DNA from: Mesobacillus maritimus
Lineage (GTDB): Bacteria > Bacillota > Bacilli > Bacillales > Cytobacillaceae
Length of the DNA: 64,000 nt
Assembly (NCBI RefSeq): GCF_023715205.1
Contig: NZ_JAMBNR010000003.1
Coordinates: forward strand, 310,001 to 374,000
Direction of reading: 5' to 3'
Shown here: piece after piece, positions 27,003 to 35,139 of the stretch
Layout: each line of letters begins with the position of its first letter
Position numbering within the stretch: the first letter of the stretch is position 1
Notes under the pieces: generated by a model
Databases searched by the model: none
Seen by the model: the letters and a program-made list of their open reading frames with translations, nothing else
What the model was told of the DNA's origin: nothing
Program-made: the position numbers and the translations under genes

Positions 27003-27033
27003 GTCTTACCGTGAAGTAAGACGTACACCTCCT
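27003..27033 (-). promoter_or_regulatory. Hairpin between Shine-Dalgarno and start codon of mpfA
   Basis: On the minus strand AGGAGGTG (27026-27033) is followed by TAC, then a perfect 7-base stem GTCTTAC / GTAAGAC with a 6-base loop, then TAC and the TTG start at 26999. Unfolded spacing is 26 bases, too long for initiation. Folded, it is about six bases. An in-frame TAA three codons upstream rules out an earlier start. Confidence 0.65.
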
Positions 27034-27084
27034 GTAAAAAAATCTATTTATCTATTCCCTAATTTTTTAATGTTTTAACCAAAG

Positions 27085-27450
27085 CTAGTTCAACAATAAC
27101 AATAGAGTTTGAATCAAAGCCAAACTATCCTTTTTGACAGCGTCAAACTTTTTCGGATCTGACTTTTCGAGCTGTGCAAGTGCCTGTGAGACTTCTTTCT
27201 CTAACCCCTGCATTTTGACTCTTAATTCTAGAACATCAATTTCTTCAAACACGTTCGCAGAAGTACTGAATTCCTTTTTTATTTCCTCTAAAGCCATACC
27301 TTCTGCTTTCTTCTTTTCAATCAGGTGAATCCGCTCGACCGAGGACACATCATAGTACCGGTAGTTCGAAGGGGAACGTTCTGCTTGTAAGAGTCCAAGA
27401 TTCGTATAATAGTCAATCGTCCGTTTTGTAACCTTCGTTCTTTCCGCCAA
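27085..27450 (-). CDS. MerR family regulator, YhdQ-like, with a doubtful 5' end
   Basis: A 121-residue MerR regulator: helix-turn-helix with VTKRTIDYYTNLGLL and SNYRYYDVSSVERI, then a coiled C-terminal helix and no metal-binding cysteines. The frame stays open upstream of the TTG at 27450 and encodes GAEKLKIGEL, the usual start of MerR proteins, but holds no in-frame start codon. The ATG with a good ribosome binding site (GGAGGGG, 27479) is out of frame by one base, next to a GGGG run. Either TTG 27450 is the start, giving a shortened winged helix, or one G has been lost. It lies directly upstream of mpfA and probably regulates it. Confidence 0.72.
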   Translation of the reverse strand: MAERTKVTKRTIDYYTNLGLLQAERSPSNYRYYDVSSVERIHLIEKKKAEGMALEEIKKEFSTSANVFEEIDVLELRVKMQGLEKEVSQALAQLEKSDPKKFDAVKKDSLALIQTLLLLLN

Positions 27451-27580
27451 TTCACCAATTTTTAGCTTCTCAGCCCCATGAACATCCCCTCCTTAACCGT
27501 AACGTGATGGTTTTAATAGTATTATATATAAAAAGAGGCATTTGCACAACTAGAAATCTAGCGTGGATATATTTAAAAGT

Positions 27581-27773
27581 AGGCTGTTTTCGTAAAGTTT
27601 GTTGTTAAATCCTAAAGCCGATTTTAACGAGAAATAAGCCTTTCACTAAGTTACTACTTAGTTTGTAAGCTCTTTTCTCATCTCGTAAACGAACTTTGGA
27701 ATGGAAGCATAGCTAATTCATTCTATATTTCCTTTAAAAAGCAACATTCTTTGAGAAAACATAAAAGAGCCTT
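27581..27773 (+). repeat. MITE-like element, copy A
   Basis: A 193-base element starting AGGCTGTTTTCG and ending AAAAGAGCCTT, which are imperfect terminal inverted repeats. It carries a near-perfect copy of the core hairpin (TTAAATCCTAAAGCCGATTTTAA) and the block TTTGTAAGCTCTTTTCTC, both shared with copies B, C and D. Confidence 0.8.
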
Positions 27774-27781
27774 AAAGTAAA

Positions 27782-27806
27782 ACCAGGCACAAAGAGGATG
27801 TGCCTG
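27782..27806 (-). terminator. Intrinsic terminator of the sucrose operon
   Basis: CCAGGCACA and TGTGCCTGG form a perfect 9-base stem, followed on the minus strand by TTTTACTTT. It lies 157 bases after the GH32 stop codon. Confidence 0.75.
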
Positions 27807-27962
27807 GCCTGTGAGTACCAATTTTTAAAAGAGGAGAAAAGGTGGGTGTCCTTTTCTATTTCTATTTTACACTGAAGTTATGAACAAATTATGAACAAGC
27901 GTTTAACAATTTTTAAAGCGATAAAAAAGGAATCTTTGATAAAGAGGACTGCACGATGTTCT

Positions 27963-29429
27963 TTACAATTCCCACTTGGATAGATGCTTGATTTCAACCT
28001 GCTTGTCAGCAAAGAAGCTAATCCCTGTTGCTTGTTGGGTTGGGAAAATTCTTGCTGTCAGCACTTTTTCTCCCCCATTGATAAAGACCTCCATAGAGGA
28101 ATGGTCGATAAAAATTTGCAAATGAAGGGTTTCGAGCTGCTCAAGCTCCGCTTTCCGCACACCACTTGGGCCAGCACCAGAAGAATTCCGATCAAAGGTT
28201 ACTAGCTGGTTTGCAACATCAAAGTGCAGCACAGTCTCTTGGTCAGCTTCTTCGTCAATCCTCAATTTCAAGCCAAACTCGGAAGCATCTTTCACATCGA
28301 TTTCGATTACTAATTCAAGGCATTCTCCAGAAACATCTTGAAGTGACCTTTCGCCTTCAATCAGGATATTCTCATATTCCACCTTATTTTTCCGTAGATT
28401 TTGCAGCTCGGGTACAGGTGTTGTGTATAACTTGTCATTTTTCATTGTCACCAAGCGTGGAATCGTCATTGCTCCAGCATAATCATGATTTTGGGTGGGC
28501 ATCTCACTTTCCCACATATCCATCCACGCAATTAAAATCCGCCGCCCTTGGTCATCTAGCATCGTCTGCGGTGCATAGAAGTCAAAGCCATGATCAAGCA
28601 AGTTTAGCGGTCCGTGCTCGAGCTGGCCTGTTTCGTAATCAAGCTCGCCGATTACATAACCGGATTGATGGAGATTGTGATATAGGTCGCCTTCTGGCTT
28701 AACTCCTTGGGGACTCATTACAAGAACATCTTTCCCGTTCAGTTTAAACAAATCGGGGCATTCCCACATAAAACCGAAGTTCCCCTCACCTTTAGCCATG
28801 ATTGATACAAATTCCCACTCAAGTAAATCAGGAGAGCGATACAATAACACTTGCCCCTTATTTTGCTTTGTTTTTGAACCAAGCACCATATAAAAGGTGT
28901 CATCTTTTTTCCACACTTTTGGATCACGAAAGTGGAAAGTGTTGATGTCGCCAGCTGGCGTTTCCGTAATCACCGGATTGTGATCCAGTTTGGTAAAATG
29001 AATTCCATCTTCACTCACAGCCACTGCTTGTACTTGTTTTAAATCCTCATCTAGTGGTCCATCAATCCAGACATTGCCGGTATAAATCAAATACAGCTTC
29101 TCATCTTTTTCGATTGCACTGCCTGAAAAACAACCATCTTTGTCATATTCTTCGCTCGGCGCTAAAGCAATGGGTAGCTGCTCCCAGTGCACCAGATCCT
29201 TGCTCTTCACATGCCCCCAGTGCATCGGTCCCCACTTTGGTCCAAACGGATGAAACTGATAGAACAAATGATACTCGCCTTTATAAAAAGAAAATCCATT
29301 CGGATCATTCATCCAGCCTGCCGGCGGCATGACATGGTATTGCAGGCGCCATGGATGCTGACCCACCTTGTCTTTACGCTCAGCAATCGCTTGCTCCGCT
29401 TTTTGAATGTTTTGTTCATGCGTGCTCAT
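27963..29429 (-). CDS. GH32 sucrose-6-phosphate hydrolase/beta-fructofuranosidase
   Basis: A 488-residue cytosolic glycoside hydrolase of family 32. The nucleophile is the Asp of WMNDPNG, the stabilising Asp is in FRDPK, and the acid/base Glu is in WECPDL, all at the expected spacing; a C-terminal beta-sandwich follows. It cleaves terminal beta-fructosides such as sucrose, sucrose-6-phosphate or short fructo-oligosaccharides. Because the operon carries an ABC transporter rather than a sucrose PTS, unphosphorylated substrates are more likely. The start at 29429 is chosen for AAAGGAGTG 7 bases upstream; the frame is open 25 codons further. It is the last gene of the operon. Confidence 0.9.
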   Translation of the reverse strand: MSTHEQNIQKAEQAIAERKDKVGQHPWRLQYHVMPPAGWMNDPNGFSFYKGEYHLFYQFHPFGPKWGPMHWGHVKSKDLVHWEQLPIALAPSEEYDKDGCFSGSAIEKDEKLYLIYTGNVWIDGPLDEDLKQVQAVAVSEDGIHFTKLDHNPVITETPAGDINTFHFRDPKVWKKDDTFYMVLGSKTKQNKGQVLLYRSPDLLEWEFVSIMAKGEGNFGFMWECPDLFKLNGKDVLVMSPQGVKPEGDLYHNLHQSGYVIGELDYETGQLEHGPLNLLDHGFDFYAPQTMLDDQGRRILIAWMDMWESEMPTQNHDYAGAMTIPRLVTMKNDKLYTTPVPELQNLRKNKVEYENILIEGERSLQDVSGECLELVIEIDVKDASEFGLKLRIDEEADQETVLHFDVANQLVTFDRNSSGAGPSGVRKAELEQLETLHLQIFIDHSSMEVFINGGEKVLTARIFPTQQATGISFFADKQVEIKHLSKWEL

Positions 29430-29612
29430 TCGTTTTACACTCCTTTTAAAGACTCTTTTCTCAATCCTTGTGCTTTTTAGCTGATTTTCCTTTTCAAGTA
29501 TCAATCAGCCTTTATAAGAAAAAGATTTACGTTTTGCTTTAACCATTAAAAGAGCTTTTGTTTGTGCGTCTTTATCATTTTAACAATCATCTTGATGAAA
29601 ACCTTTTAAAAC

Positions 29613-29639
29613 AAGGGAACGGTTAAGAACCGTTCCCTT
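29613..29639 (-). terminator. Stem-loop between the GH13 and GH32 genes
   Basis: AAGGGAACGG and CCGTTCCCTT form a perfect 10-base stem with a 7-base loop, followed on the minus strand by GTTTTAAAA. It would end or reduce transcription after the GH13 gene, so GH32 may have its own promoter. Confidence 0.8.
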
Positions 29640-29648
29640 ATGCTCTGA

Positions 29649-31313
29649 TTATTTTAATTTGTACACCCTTGCTTCATATGGCTTTAGTAGAATTTGGTCT
29701 ATGCCGTCTGTCTCAACTGGGTAGTTGCTGAGGCAAAGTTCCGCTTGTTTTGCAGTTAAATTCTCCGGTAAGACAAATTCTGCTTCATCTGCGAACAGAT
29801 TTGTAATAACCACGTAGGTTTCATCGCCCAGTATTCTTGTGTACGCGTAGATTTGGTCGTGGTCTTCTAAAATCAAATCATAGCTACCATAGATTAATGT
29901 CTCACTGTTTTTACGAAGCTGAATTAATTTTTTGTAGTAATGGTAGATTGAATCTGGGTTTTTCAGAGATTCTTCTACATTGATTTCTTGATAATTCGGA
30001 TTCATTTTTAACCATGGCTGGCCAGTGCTAAAGCCTGCATTATGTTGATCGTTCCACTGCATTGGGGTCCGCGAGTTATCACGGCTATTCTTCCAAATGA
30101 TTTCCATGATTTCTTCATGCGATTTGCCTTCTGCACGTTCTTCTTTATAGAAGTTACGGTCTTTGACATCATTGTAATCCTCAATTGAATCGAATTTTAC
30201 ATTGGTCATGCCGATTTCTTGCCCTTGATAAATAAACGGTGTTCCTTGCATCAAGAAATACATGGTTGCTAAACCTTTCGCAGATTCTTCGCGCAGCTCA
30301 GCATCGTTCCCCCAAGTGGAAACAGAACGAGGTTGGTCATGGTTTTCAAGGAACAAAGCGTTCCAGCCCATTCCATCTAGACCCTTCTGCCACTTCGTTA
30401 ACGTCTTTTTCAAGGCGTGAATATCCAGTCCGCCACTCTTACTTGTTCCCCAAAGGTCTAAATGTTCAAATTGGAAAATCATATTAAACTTGCCGTTGTC
30501 TTCTCCGACCCATTCATCTGCTTGCTCAACGGTCACACCATTCGCTTCGCCAACCGTCATAATATCGTATTTTGCAAAAGTTACTTCTTTTAATTCCTGA
30601 AGATACTCTTGAATTCCTTCACGGTTGCGGTGTCCGTCCATGGATGGAACGTATTTTTTCTTTTCTGGGTTTGGAAGGTCTGGAAAACCTGGAACTTTTT
30701 TAATATGGGAAATGGCATCCACACGGAAGCCGTCAATTCCTTTGTCTAACCACCAGTTGACCATATCATAAAGCTCTTGGCGCACCTTTGGATTCTCCCA
30801 GTTTAAATCTGGCTGTTTGCGAGAGAAAATGTGCATATAATACTCTTTTGTTTCTTCATCATATTCCCAAGCTGGACCGCTAAAAATCGATTCCCAGTTA
30901 TTCGGCTCTTTGCCGTTTTTGCCTGGATGCCAAATATAATAATCACGGTATGGATTGTCTTTTGAAGAACGTGATTCAATAAACCAAGGATGTTCATCAG
31001 AAGTATGGTTAATCACAAGATCCATGATTAGTTTCATGCCACGACTGTGGACTTCTTCAAGCAATTGATCGAAATCCTCCATCGTTCCGAACTCTTCCAT
31101 AATCCCTTTATAATCGCTGATATCATATCCGTTATCATCATTTGGTGAAGAGTAAATTGGACAAATCCAAATCACGTCGATTCCTAGATCCTTCAAATAA
31201 TCTAGTTTCGAAATTACGCCTTGAATATCACCAATTCCATCGCCATTTGAGTCCATAAAACTCCGTGGGTAAACCTGATAAGCTACCGCTTCTTTCCACC
31301 ATTGTTTCTTCAT
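29649..31313 (-). CDS. GH13 oligo-1,6-glucosidase/alpha-glucosidase
   Basis: A 554-residue retaining glucosidase of family GH13 (subfamily 31 type). Visible motifs are DLVINHTSDEHPWF, GFRVDAISHIKK with the nucleophile Asp, VGEANGVTVEQ with the acid/base Glu, and LENHDQPRS with the third acidic residue. The calcium-site-like DSNGDGIGD near the start matches oligo-1,6-glucosidases (MalL type). It hydrolyses terminal alpha-1,6 or alpha-1,4/1,2 glucosides, possibly sucrose isomers or isomalto-oligosaccharides. It is cytosolic. AGGAGG-type binding site ATCCTCC (minus GGAGGAT) precedes the ATG. Two repeats lie between it and yesL. Confidence 0.9.
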   Translation of the reverse strand: MKKQWWKEAVAYQVYPRSFMDSNGDGIGDIQGVISKLDYLKDLGIDVIWICPIYSSPNDDNGYDISDYKGIMEEFGTMEDFDQLLEEVHSRGMKLIMDLVINHTSDEHPWFIESRSSKDNPYRDYYIWHPGKNGKEPNNWESIFSGPAWEYDEETKEYYMHIFSRKQPDLNWENPKVRQELYDMVNWWLDKGIDGFRVDAISHIKKVPGFPDLPNPEKKKYVPSMDGHRNREGIQEYLQELKEVTFAKYDIMTVGEANGVTVEQADEWVGEDNGKFNMIFQFEHLDLWGTSKSGGLDIHALKKTLTKWQKGLDGMGWNALFLENHDQPRSVSTWGNDAELREESAKGLATMYFLMQGTPFIYQGQEIGMTNVKFDSIEDYNDVKDRNFYKEERAEGKSHEEIMEIIWKNSRDNSRTPMQWNDQHNAGFSTGQPWLKMNPNYQEINVEESLKNPDSIYHYYKKLIQLRKNSETLIYGSYDLILEDHDQIYAYTRILGDETYVVITNLFADEAEFVLPENLTAKQAELCLSNYPVETDGIDQILLKPYEARVYKLK

Positions 31314-31366
31314 GATAATCCTCCTTGATGCAGATTAGCTTCGTCAATCTCGTTATTTCCAATTTT

Positions 31367-31420
31367 CTGGATGGTGCCTGTCACCTGGAAGTTCACTTCC
31401 AGGTGACAGGCACCATCCAG
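31367..31420. repeat. Interspersed GGTGCC palindrome, copy 6, 26-base arms
   Basis: A perfect inverted repeat with 26-base arms (31367-31392 and 31395-31420) and a 2-base loop. The outer half CTGGATGGTGCCTG matches the family, while the inner half TCACCTGGAAGT is new. A T6 tract follows on the plus strand. It abuts MITE-like copy D. Confidence 0.95.
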
Positions 31421-31428
31421 TTTTTTCC

Positions 31429-31551
31429 TTAGGCTCTTTTCCTGCAATTGATGAGAAAAGAGCTTGCAAACTAATTTGAAACATACGAAATGGCTACTAT
31501 ATCGTTAAAATCGGCTTTAGGATTTTAACACTTATACGAAAACAACCTTTC
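31429..31551 (-). repeat. MITE-like element, copy D (short)
   Basis: Minus-strand copy of about 123 bases. It keeps the TGTTTTCGTATAA start, the core GTTAAAATC..GATTTTAAC hairpin, TTTGCAAGCTCTTTTCTCAT and the AAAAGAGCCTAAG end, but lacks the long middle part seen in copies A-C. Confidence 0.78.
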
Positions 31552-31557
31552 CTCAAC

Positions 31558-32226
31558 TCATTTCTCCGGTTTTGTTATTTTTAAATACAGTCGATAAAAT
31601 GCGGAGAAAGATAAAAAGGCTGTTAGTGATCCTGTAAAGAAAACCAGTAAGAATAAGGGGCCACGAATGCTCACATACATGAGTATGACACCGCTGATGA
31701 TCACTGCCAGTAATAACACTGGGCTTCCGAATGTTAGAAGCAAAGCTCGCTTCAATAAAGCCCTTAAATTCATTTCATAGTGTGCATTCACTGAGAAAAA
31801 GTTTATCGTTAAAGCATATAATAGTGTTCCGAAAATAATGAAAACCAATGCCAAAACAGGACTTTCCTCTCGCAGATACAAATAATCCGCAATGAGAACT
31901 AACCACAGTGCTGCAAACACCCAACCAGCTAAAAAACTTTTTTTATAATTTGCTTTGAAATAGCGGAAATAACTCCGTAGTAGCGATGAGCCTTCTTGCT
32001 CTAAAATCCAATCTCGGACACTTGAGAAAACCGCTGCCGTCGCCGGGAAAAACAGAACTGGCATGAGCAATACAATTGGGAGAGCAAATAAAAGCGCGTT
32101 ACTTTTAACAAAAAGAAAAACGAACAAGACGAGAGGAAGATTCACAGCAAGCCACAGCAGATTGATGACCGCAAACCTCATAATCCATTCGCTGGTCACA
32201 TATAACCCATTAACGAAACTATTCAT
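31558..32226 (-). CDS. YesL family (DUF624) membrane protein
   Basis: A 222-residue protein with about six membrane segments and the YesL signature near the start (SEWIMRFAVINLLWLAVNLP and FPATAAVFSSVRDWI). YesL proteins are common in Gram-positive ABC carbohydrate operons; their function is unknown, though a link to transporter assembly or regulation is often suggested from context. The ATG at 32226 has AGGAAGGAGG 8 bases upstream; 34 upstream codons in the same frame cover a likely operator and are dropped. Confidence 0.87.
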   Translation of the reverse strand: MNSFVNGLYVTSEWIMRFAVINLLWLAVNLPLVLFVFLFVKSNALLFALPIVLLMPVLFFPATAAVFSSVRDWILEQEGSSLLRSYFRYFKANYKKSFLAGWVFAALWLVLIADYLYLREESPVLALVFIIFGTLLYALTINFFSVNAHYEMNLRALLKRALLLTFGSPVLLLAVIISGVILMYVSIRGPLFLLVFFTGSLTAFLSFSAFYRLYLKITKPEK

Positions 32227-32289
32227 TTGTGAATCCTCCTTCCTATCTGTTGTTCTTTTACTACTATTACCCATGATTGTATAAGTTAA

Positions 32290-32330
32290 AAACCGCCAGT
32301 GCAACAATTTGCGAAATCGTTTGCGCAAAT
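32290..32330 (-). promoter_or_regulatory. Candidate LacI-type operators before yesL
   Basis: The minus strand reads CATTTGCGCAAACGATTTCGCAAATTG, overlapping palindromic half-sites built on GCAAACG/CGNTTTGC-like sequence, as bound by MalR/LacI-type regulators. The regulator gene ends 23 bases upstream. Confidence 0.5.
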
Positions 32331-32352
32331 GTGGTAAAAAAAATTGCTGGGC

Positions 32353-33387
32353 CTATTCGGCCAAGGCAACAATTTTTTTACAAGACTCACGCTCTTCGAT
32401 AATCGTCGGAATGATGACTGTTTTTTTAAACATCGAGGGGGTTTTAATTTCATCAATCAAACATTTCGCCGATTCATAACCAAGTTGATAAATTTGTGTA
32501 TCAATCGAAGTTAATGGCGGCGTTGCGAGTTTTGAAATAATCGTATTATTAAAGCTGATGATGCTCACATCTTCAGGTACGCTAATATTTTTTTCACGCA
32601 AGCAAAGCAATAAATTCAATGCCGCAATATCATCGGTAACCACGAAACCTGTTGGCAACTTGTTATTGTCCACAAGTTCCTCCACCATGTCCTTCATCGG
32701 TTCCTTTGTGTCTACATGGCGCACATAATTAGGATCAGGTTTTAGTTGATGGAGTTGCATCGCTTGCTGATAGCCTGTTAAGCGGGCAATCGACACTTCG
32801 TAATCTGGTTGTTCACTGATAAAACCAATTTTCTGATGACCAAGGCGAATGAGATATTCGGTCGCTTCTTTCGCTGCTTGGACATTGTCATTATCGACAC
32901 TCATGATTTCATTCGCCTTGCCAATTGGTTTCCCAACGACAACGAACGGAATTCCGCTATCGACAAGGTACGGAACGACTTTATCATCTTTTTTCGAATA
33001 AGAAACAATGAGTCCGTCGACTCGCTTTCCTTGCACCATTTTCACCACATCATTAAAGATCGCTTCTTCGGATTCTCCGGTGGTGATGCTAATATTAAAA
33101 TCTTGTTGATTGCAATAGGCACTGATTCCCCGTAAGACCTCTGGAAAAAAGGGATCATGCAATGAAGCACTGGTACTATTTTTCATCACAATCCCAATGG
33201 TTTGCGTGCTCTTTTGCACCAAGTTACGAGCATTGTGGTTGATATAATAGCCCATTTCCTCCATTACTTTGCGAACCTTTTTTTTCGTTTTCTCACTGAT
33301 ACGAGGGCTATCCGAAATCACGCGAGAAACTGTGGAGGGAGCCACATTCGCCTGTTTTGCTACATCTTTAATCGTGACTGCCATCAT
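32353..33387 (-). CDS. LacI family transcriptional regulator
   Basis: A 344-residue LacI-type regulator. The helix-turn-helix and hinge helix are at residues 3-60 (TIKDVAKQANVAPSTVSRVISDSPRISEKTKKKV), and a periplasmic-binding-like sugar sensor domain fills the rest (QTIGIVMKNS, VDGLIVSYSKKDD, GFVVTDDIAALNLL). It resembles MalR regulators. It lies within the ABC transporter-glucosidase operon and probably controls it through GCAAACG-type operators at 32290-32330 and 36953-36964. Confidence 0.9.
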   Translation of the reverse strand: MMAVTIKDVAKQANVAPSTVSRVISDSPRISEKTKKKVRKVMEEMGYYINHNARNLVQKSTQTIGIVMKNSTSASLHDPFFPEVLRGISAYCNQQDFNISITTGESEEAIFNDVVKMVQGKRVDGLIVSYSKKDDKVVPYLVDSGIPFVVVGKPIGKANEIMSVDNDNVQAAKEATEYLIRLGHQKIGFISEQPDYEVSIARLTGYQQAMQLHQLKPDPNYVRHVDTKEPMKDMVEELVDNNKLPTGFVVTDDIAALNLLLCLREKNISVPEDVSIISFNNTIISKLATPPLTSIDTQIYQLGYESAKCLIDEIKTPSMFKKTVIIPTIIEERESCKKIVALAE

Positions 33388-33463
33388 CTACACCTTCTTT
33401 ACCTATCCGATAACTGCTTTCTTTATTTTAATGGAAAAAGGCTGAAACCTCTAGAGAAATCCT

Positions 33464-34279
33464 TTATTTCACGGCCCCTTCTGAAACTCCTTCAATGATT
33501 TGCTTCTGAGCGAAGAAGTAAGCCACAATTACTGGGATAATCGCAATCGTTAACCCTGCAAGTGCTAAATGCCATTGTTTTGTATACTGTCCAAAGAAAT
33601 AGAACATTTTTAATGGAATGGTTGCACTTTCCTCACTTAAAATCAAGGAAGGCAATAGATAGTCGTTCCAAATCCAAATGATATTTAAAATCGCAACTGT
33701 AACTGAAATCGGTTTTAATAATGGGAAAATAATATGCCAAAACGTTTGGAATTTATTTGCTCCATCAATTAAAGCTGCTTCATCCAGGGATACTGAAACA
33801 CCTGTCATGGCACCATGATAAAGGAAGATCGATAAACTACTTCCAAATCCTAAATACATAAAAATTAGACCAGCTTGATTTAGCATATCCGCTTGACCGA
33901 AAAGTGACACTAGTGGAATCATAACCGACTGGAACGGAATCAACATCGCAGCAACAAATAACATCAAGACTGCCGCACTGACCTTGCTTTTATTCCGTGA
34001 CAACGCATAGCCGGCCATGGAAGAAAACAAGATGATGATCAAGACACTGACAACCGTGATTAACACAGAGTTCCAAAGCGAGTTGACAAAGTTCAAGTCA
34101 ATGAACGCTTCCACAAAGTTGTCAAAAGACCATGCTTCTGGAAGGCCAAGAACGCCCATGAAAATTTCTTTCTTCGATTTGAAGGCGTTGACAAGCATCA
34201 AGTAAAACGGAGATAACCACAATAGTCCGAGCAGGATGCCGACAATCCCGAGAATGTATTTCGTTGATTTGCTCTCCAT
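33464..34279 (-). CDS. Carbohydrate ABC transporter permease, MalG type
   Basis: A 271-residue inner membrane permease with six membrane segments and the EAA loop EAALIDGANKFQTFWHIIFPLLKP that contacts the ATPase. It belongs to the CUT1 group for di- and oligosaccharides. Its ATG shares one base with the stop codon of the preceding permease gene (TAATG), indicating translational coupling. No ATPase gene is in the operon, so it likely uses a shared MsmX-type ATPase. Confidence 0.92.
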   Translation of the reverse strand: MESKSTKYILGIVGILLGLLWLSPFYLMLVNAFKSKKEIFMGVLGLPEAWSFDNFVEAFIDLNFVNSLWNSVLITVVSVLIIILFSSMAGYALSRNKSKVSAAVLMLFVAAMLIPFQSVMIPLVSLFGQADMLNQAGLIFMYLGFGSSLSIFLYHGAMTGVSVSLDEAALIDGANKFQTFWHIIFPLLKPISVTVAILNIIWIWNDYLLPSLILSEESATIPLKMFYFFGQYTKQWHLALAGLTIAIIPVIVAYFFAQKQIIEGVSEGAVK

Positions 34280-35139
34280 TATAGGTCAACCTCCCGTTTC
34301 TTGTTGTAGTACACTTGTGTCAAGGCAATCGCCGCAACAATGAAGAAGAACACAACCGCTTTTGCTTGTCCATAAGCCATTTCATTCGCGCTGAACGCCG
34401 TTTTTACGATTTCCATCGCAACCATTTGCGTAGATTCGTATGGTCCACCGTTTGTTAACGACAAGTTTTGGTCATAAATTTTAAACGAGTTCGAAAGCGT
34501 TAAGAACAAACTAACAGTAAATGCCGGTGCAACAAGTGGGAACGTAATGCTTTTGAAACGTTGCCAGCTGCTTGCGCCGTCAATTTTCGCCGCTTCAATT
34601 AATTCACCAGGAATGTTCTGTAAGTAAGCAATGTAGATAATCATGATGTAACCAGACATTTGCCATAAAGTTAGAATGACAAGTCCCCAGAAACCTGTAT
34701 TCGTTGTGGATAACCAACCTTGTAATGCTTCAATACCAAGCGCTTCACCAATATCACTGAACACGCTGATAAAAATAAACTGCCAGATGAAACCAAGGAT
34801 TAATCCACCGATCATGTTTGGCATGAAGAAAATAGTTCGTAACAAATTGCTTGTTTTTAATTTTTGTGTAACAAGTAACGCCAATCCTAAACCAATGATA
34901 TTTAACAAAATAACGGTGACAAAAGCGAACTTAATCGTAAACCAGATTGAACTTAAGAATGCTTGGTCTTGGAATAATCGTACATAATGGTCAAAGCCGA
35001 CAAACTCGTTAGCTGATAACCCATTCCAATCCGTAAACGAATAATACGTACCGTAAATCAAAGGAACGATGACAACAAGTCCTAAACCTAGTAATACTGG
35101 TGTTAGAAACAGCCAAAATGATACGTCCCGATTCCTCAT
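34279..35139 (-). CDS. Carbohydrate ABC transporter permease, MalF type
   Basis: A 286-residue permease with six membrane segments. The EAA loop is EAAKIDGASSWQRFKSITFPLVAP. This is the partner of the MalG-type permease and belongs to the CUT1 family (MsmF/AmyD-like). It is separated from the binding-protein gene upstream by 362 bases with a stem-loop and repeats, which should reduce expression of the permeases relative to the binding protein. Confidence 0.92.
   Translation of the reverse strand: MRNRDVSFWLFLTPVLLGLGLVVIVPLIYGTYYSFTDWNGLSANEFVGFDHYVRLFQDQAFLSSIWFTIKFAFVTVILLNIIGLGLALLVTQKLKTSNLLRTIFFMPNMIGGLILGFIWQFIFISVFSDIGEALGIEALQGWLSTTNTGFWGLVILTLWQMSGYIMIIYIAYLQNIPGELIEAAKIDGASSWQRFKSITFPLVAPAFTVSLFLTLSNSFKIYDQNLSLTNGGPYESTQMVAMEIVKTAFSANEMAYGQAKAVVFFFIVAAIALTQVYYNKKREVDL

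Larger units (their letters stand above)
27480..27962. other. Intergenic region holding a MITE-like repeat and a terminator
   Basis: Contains MITE-like copy A (27581-27773) and the terminator at 27782. The rest (27807-27960) has a GAGGAGAAAAGGTG sequence followed only by a 13-codon frame, which I do not call a gene. Confidence 0.6.

Noticed and set aside
27836-27890. GAGGAG followed by a GTG and a 13-codon frame, considered as a leader peptide or type I toxin
   Set aside because: Too short, no membrane-toxin pattern and no antisense partner seen.
32227-32328. 34-codon N-terminal extension of YesL
   Set aside because: The downstream ATG has a perfect AGGAAGGAGG and the extension overlaps the operator region.
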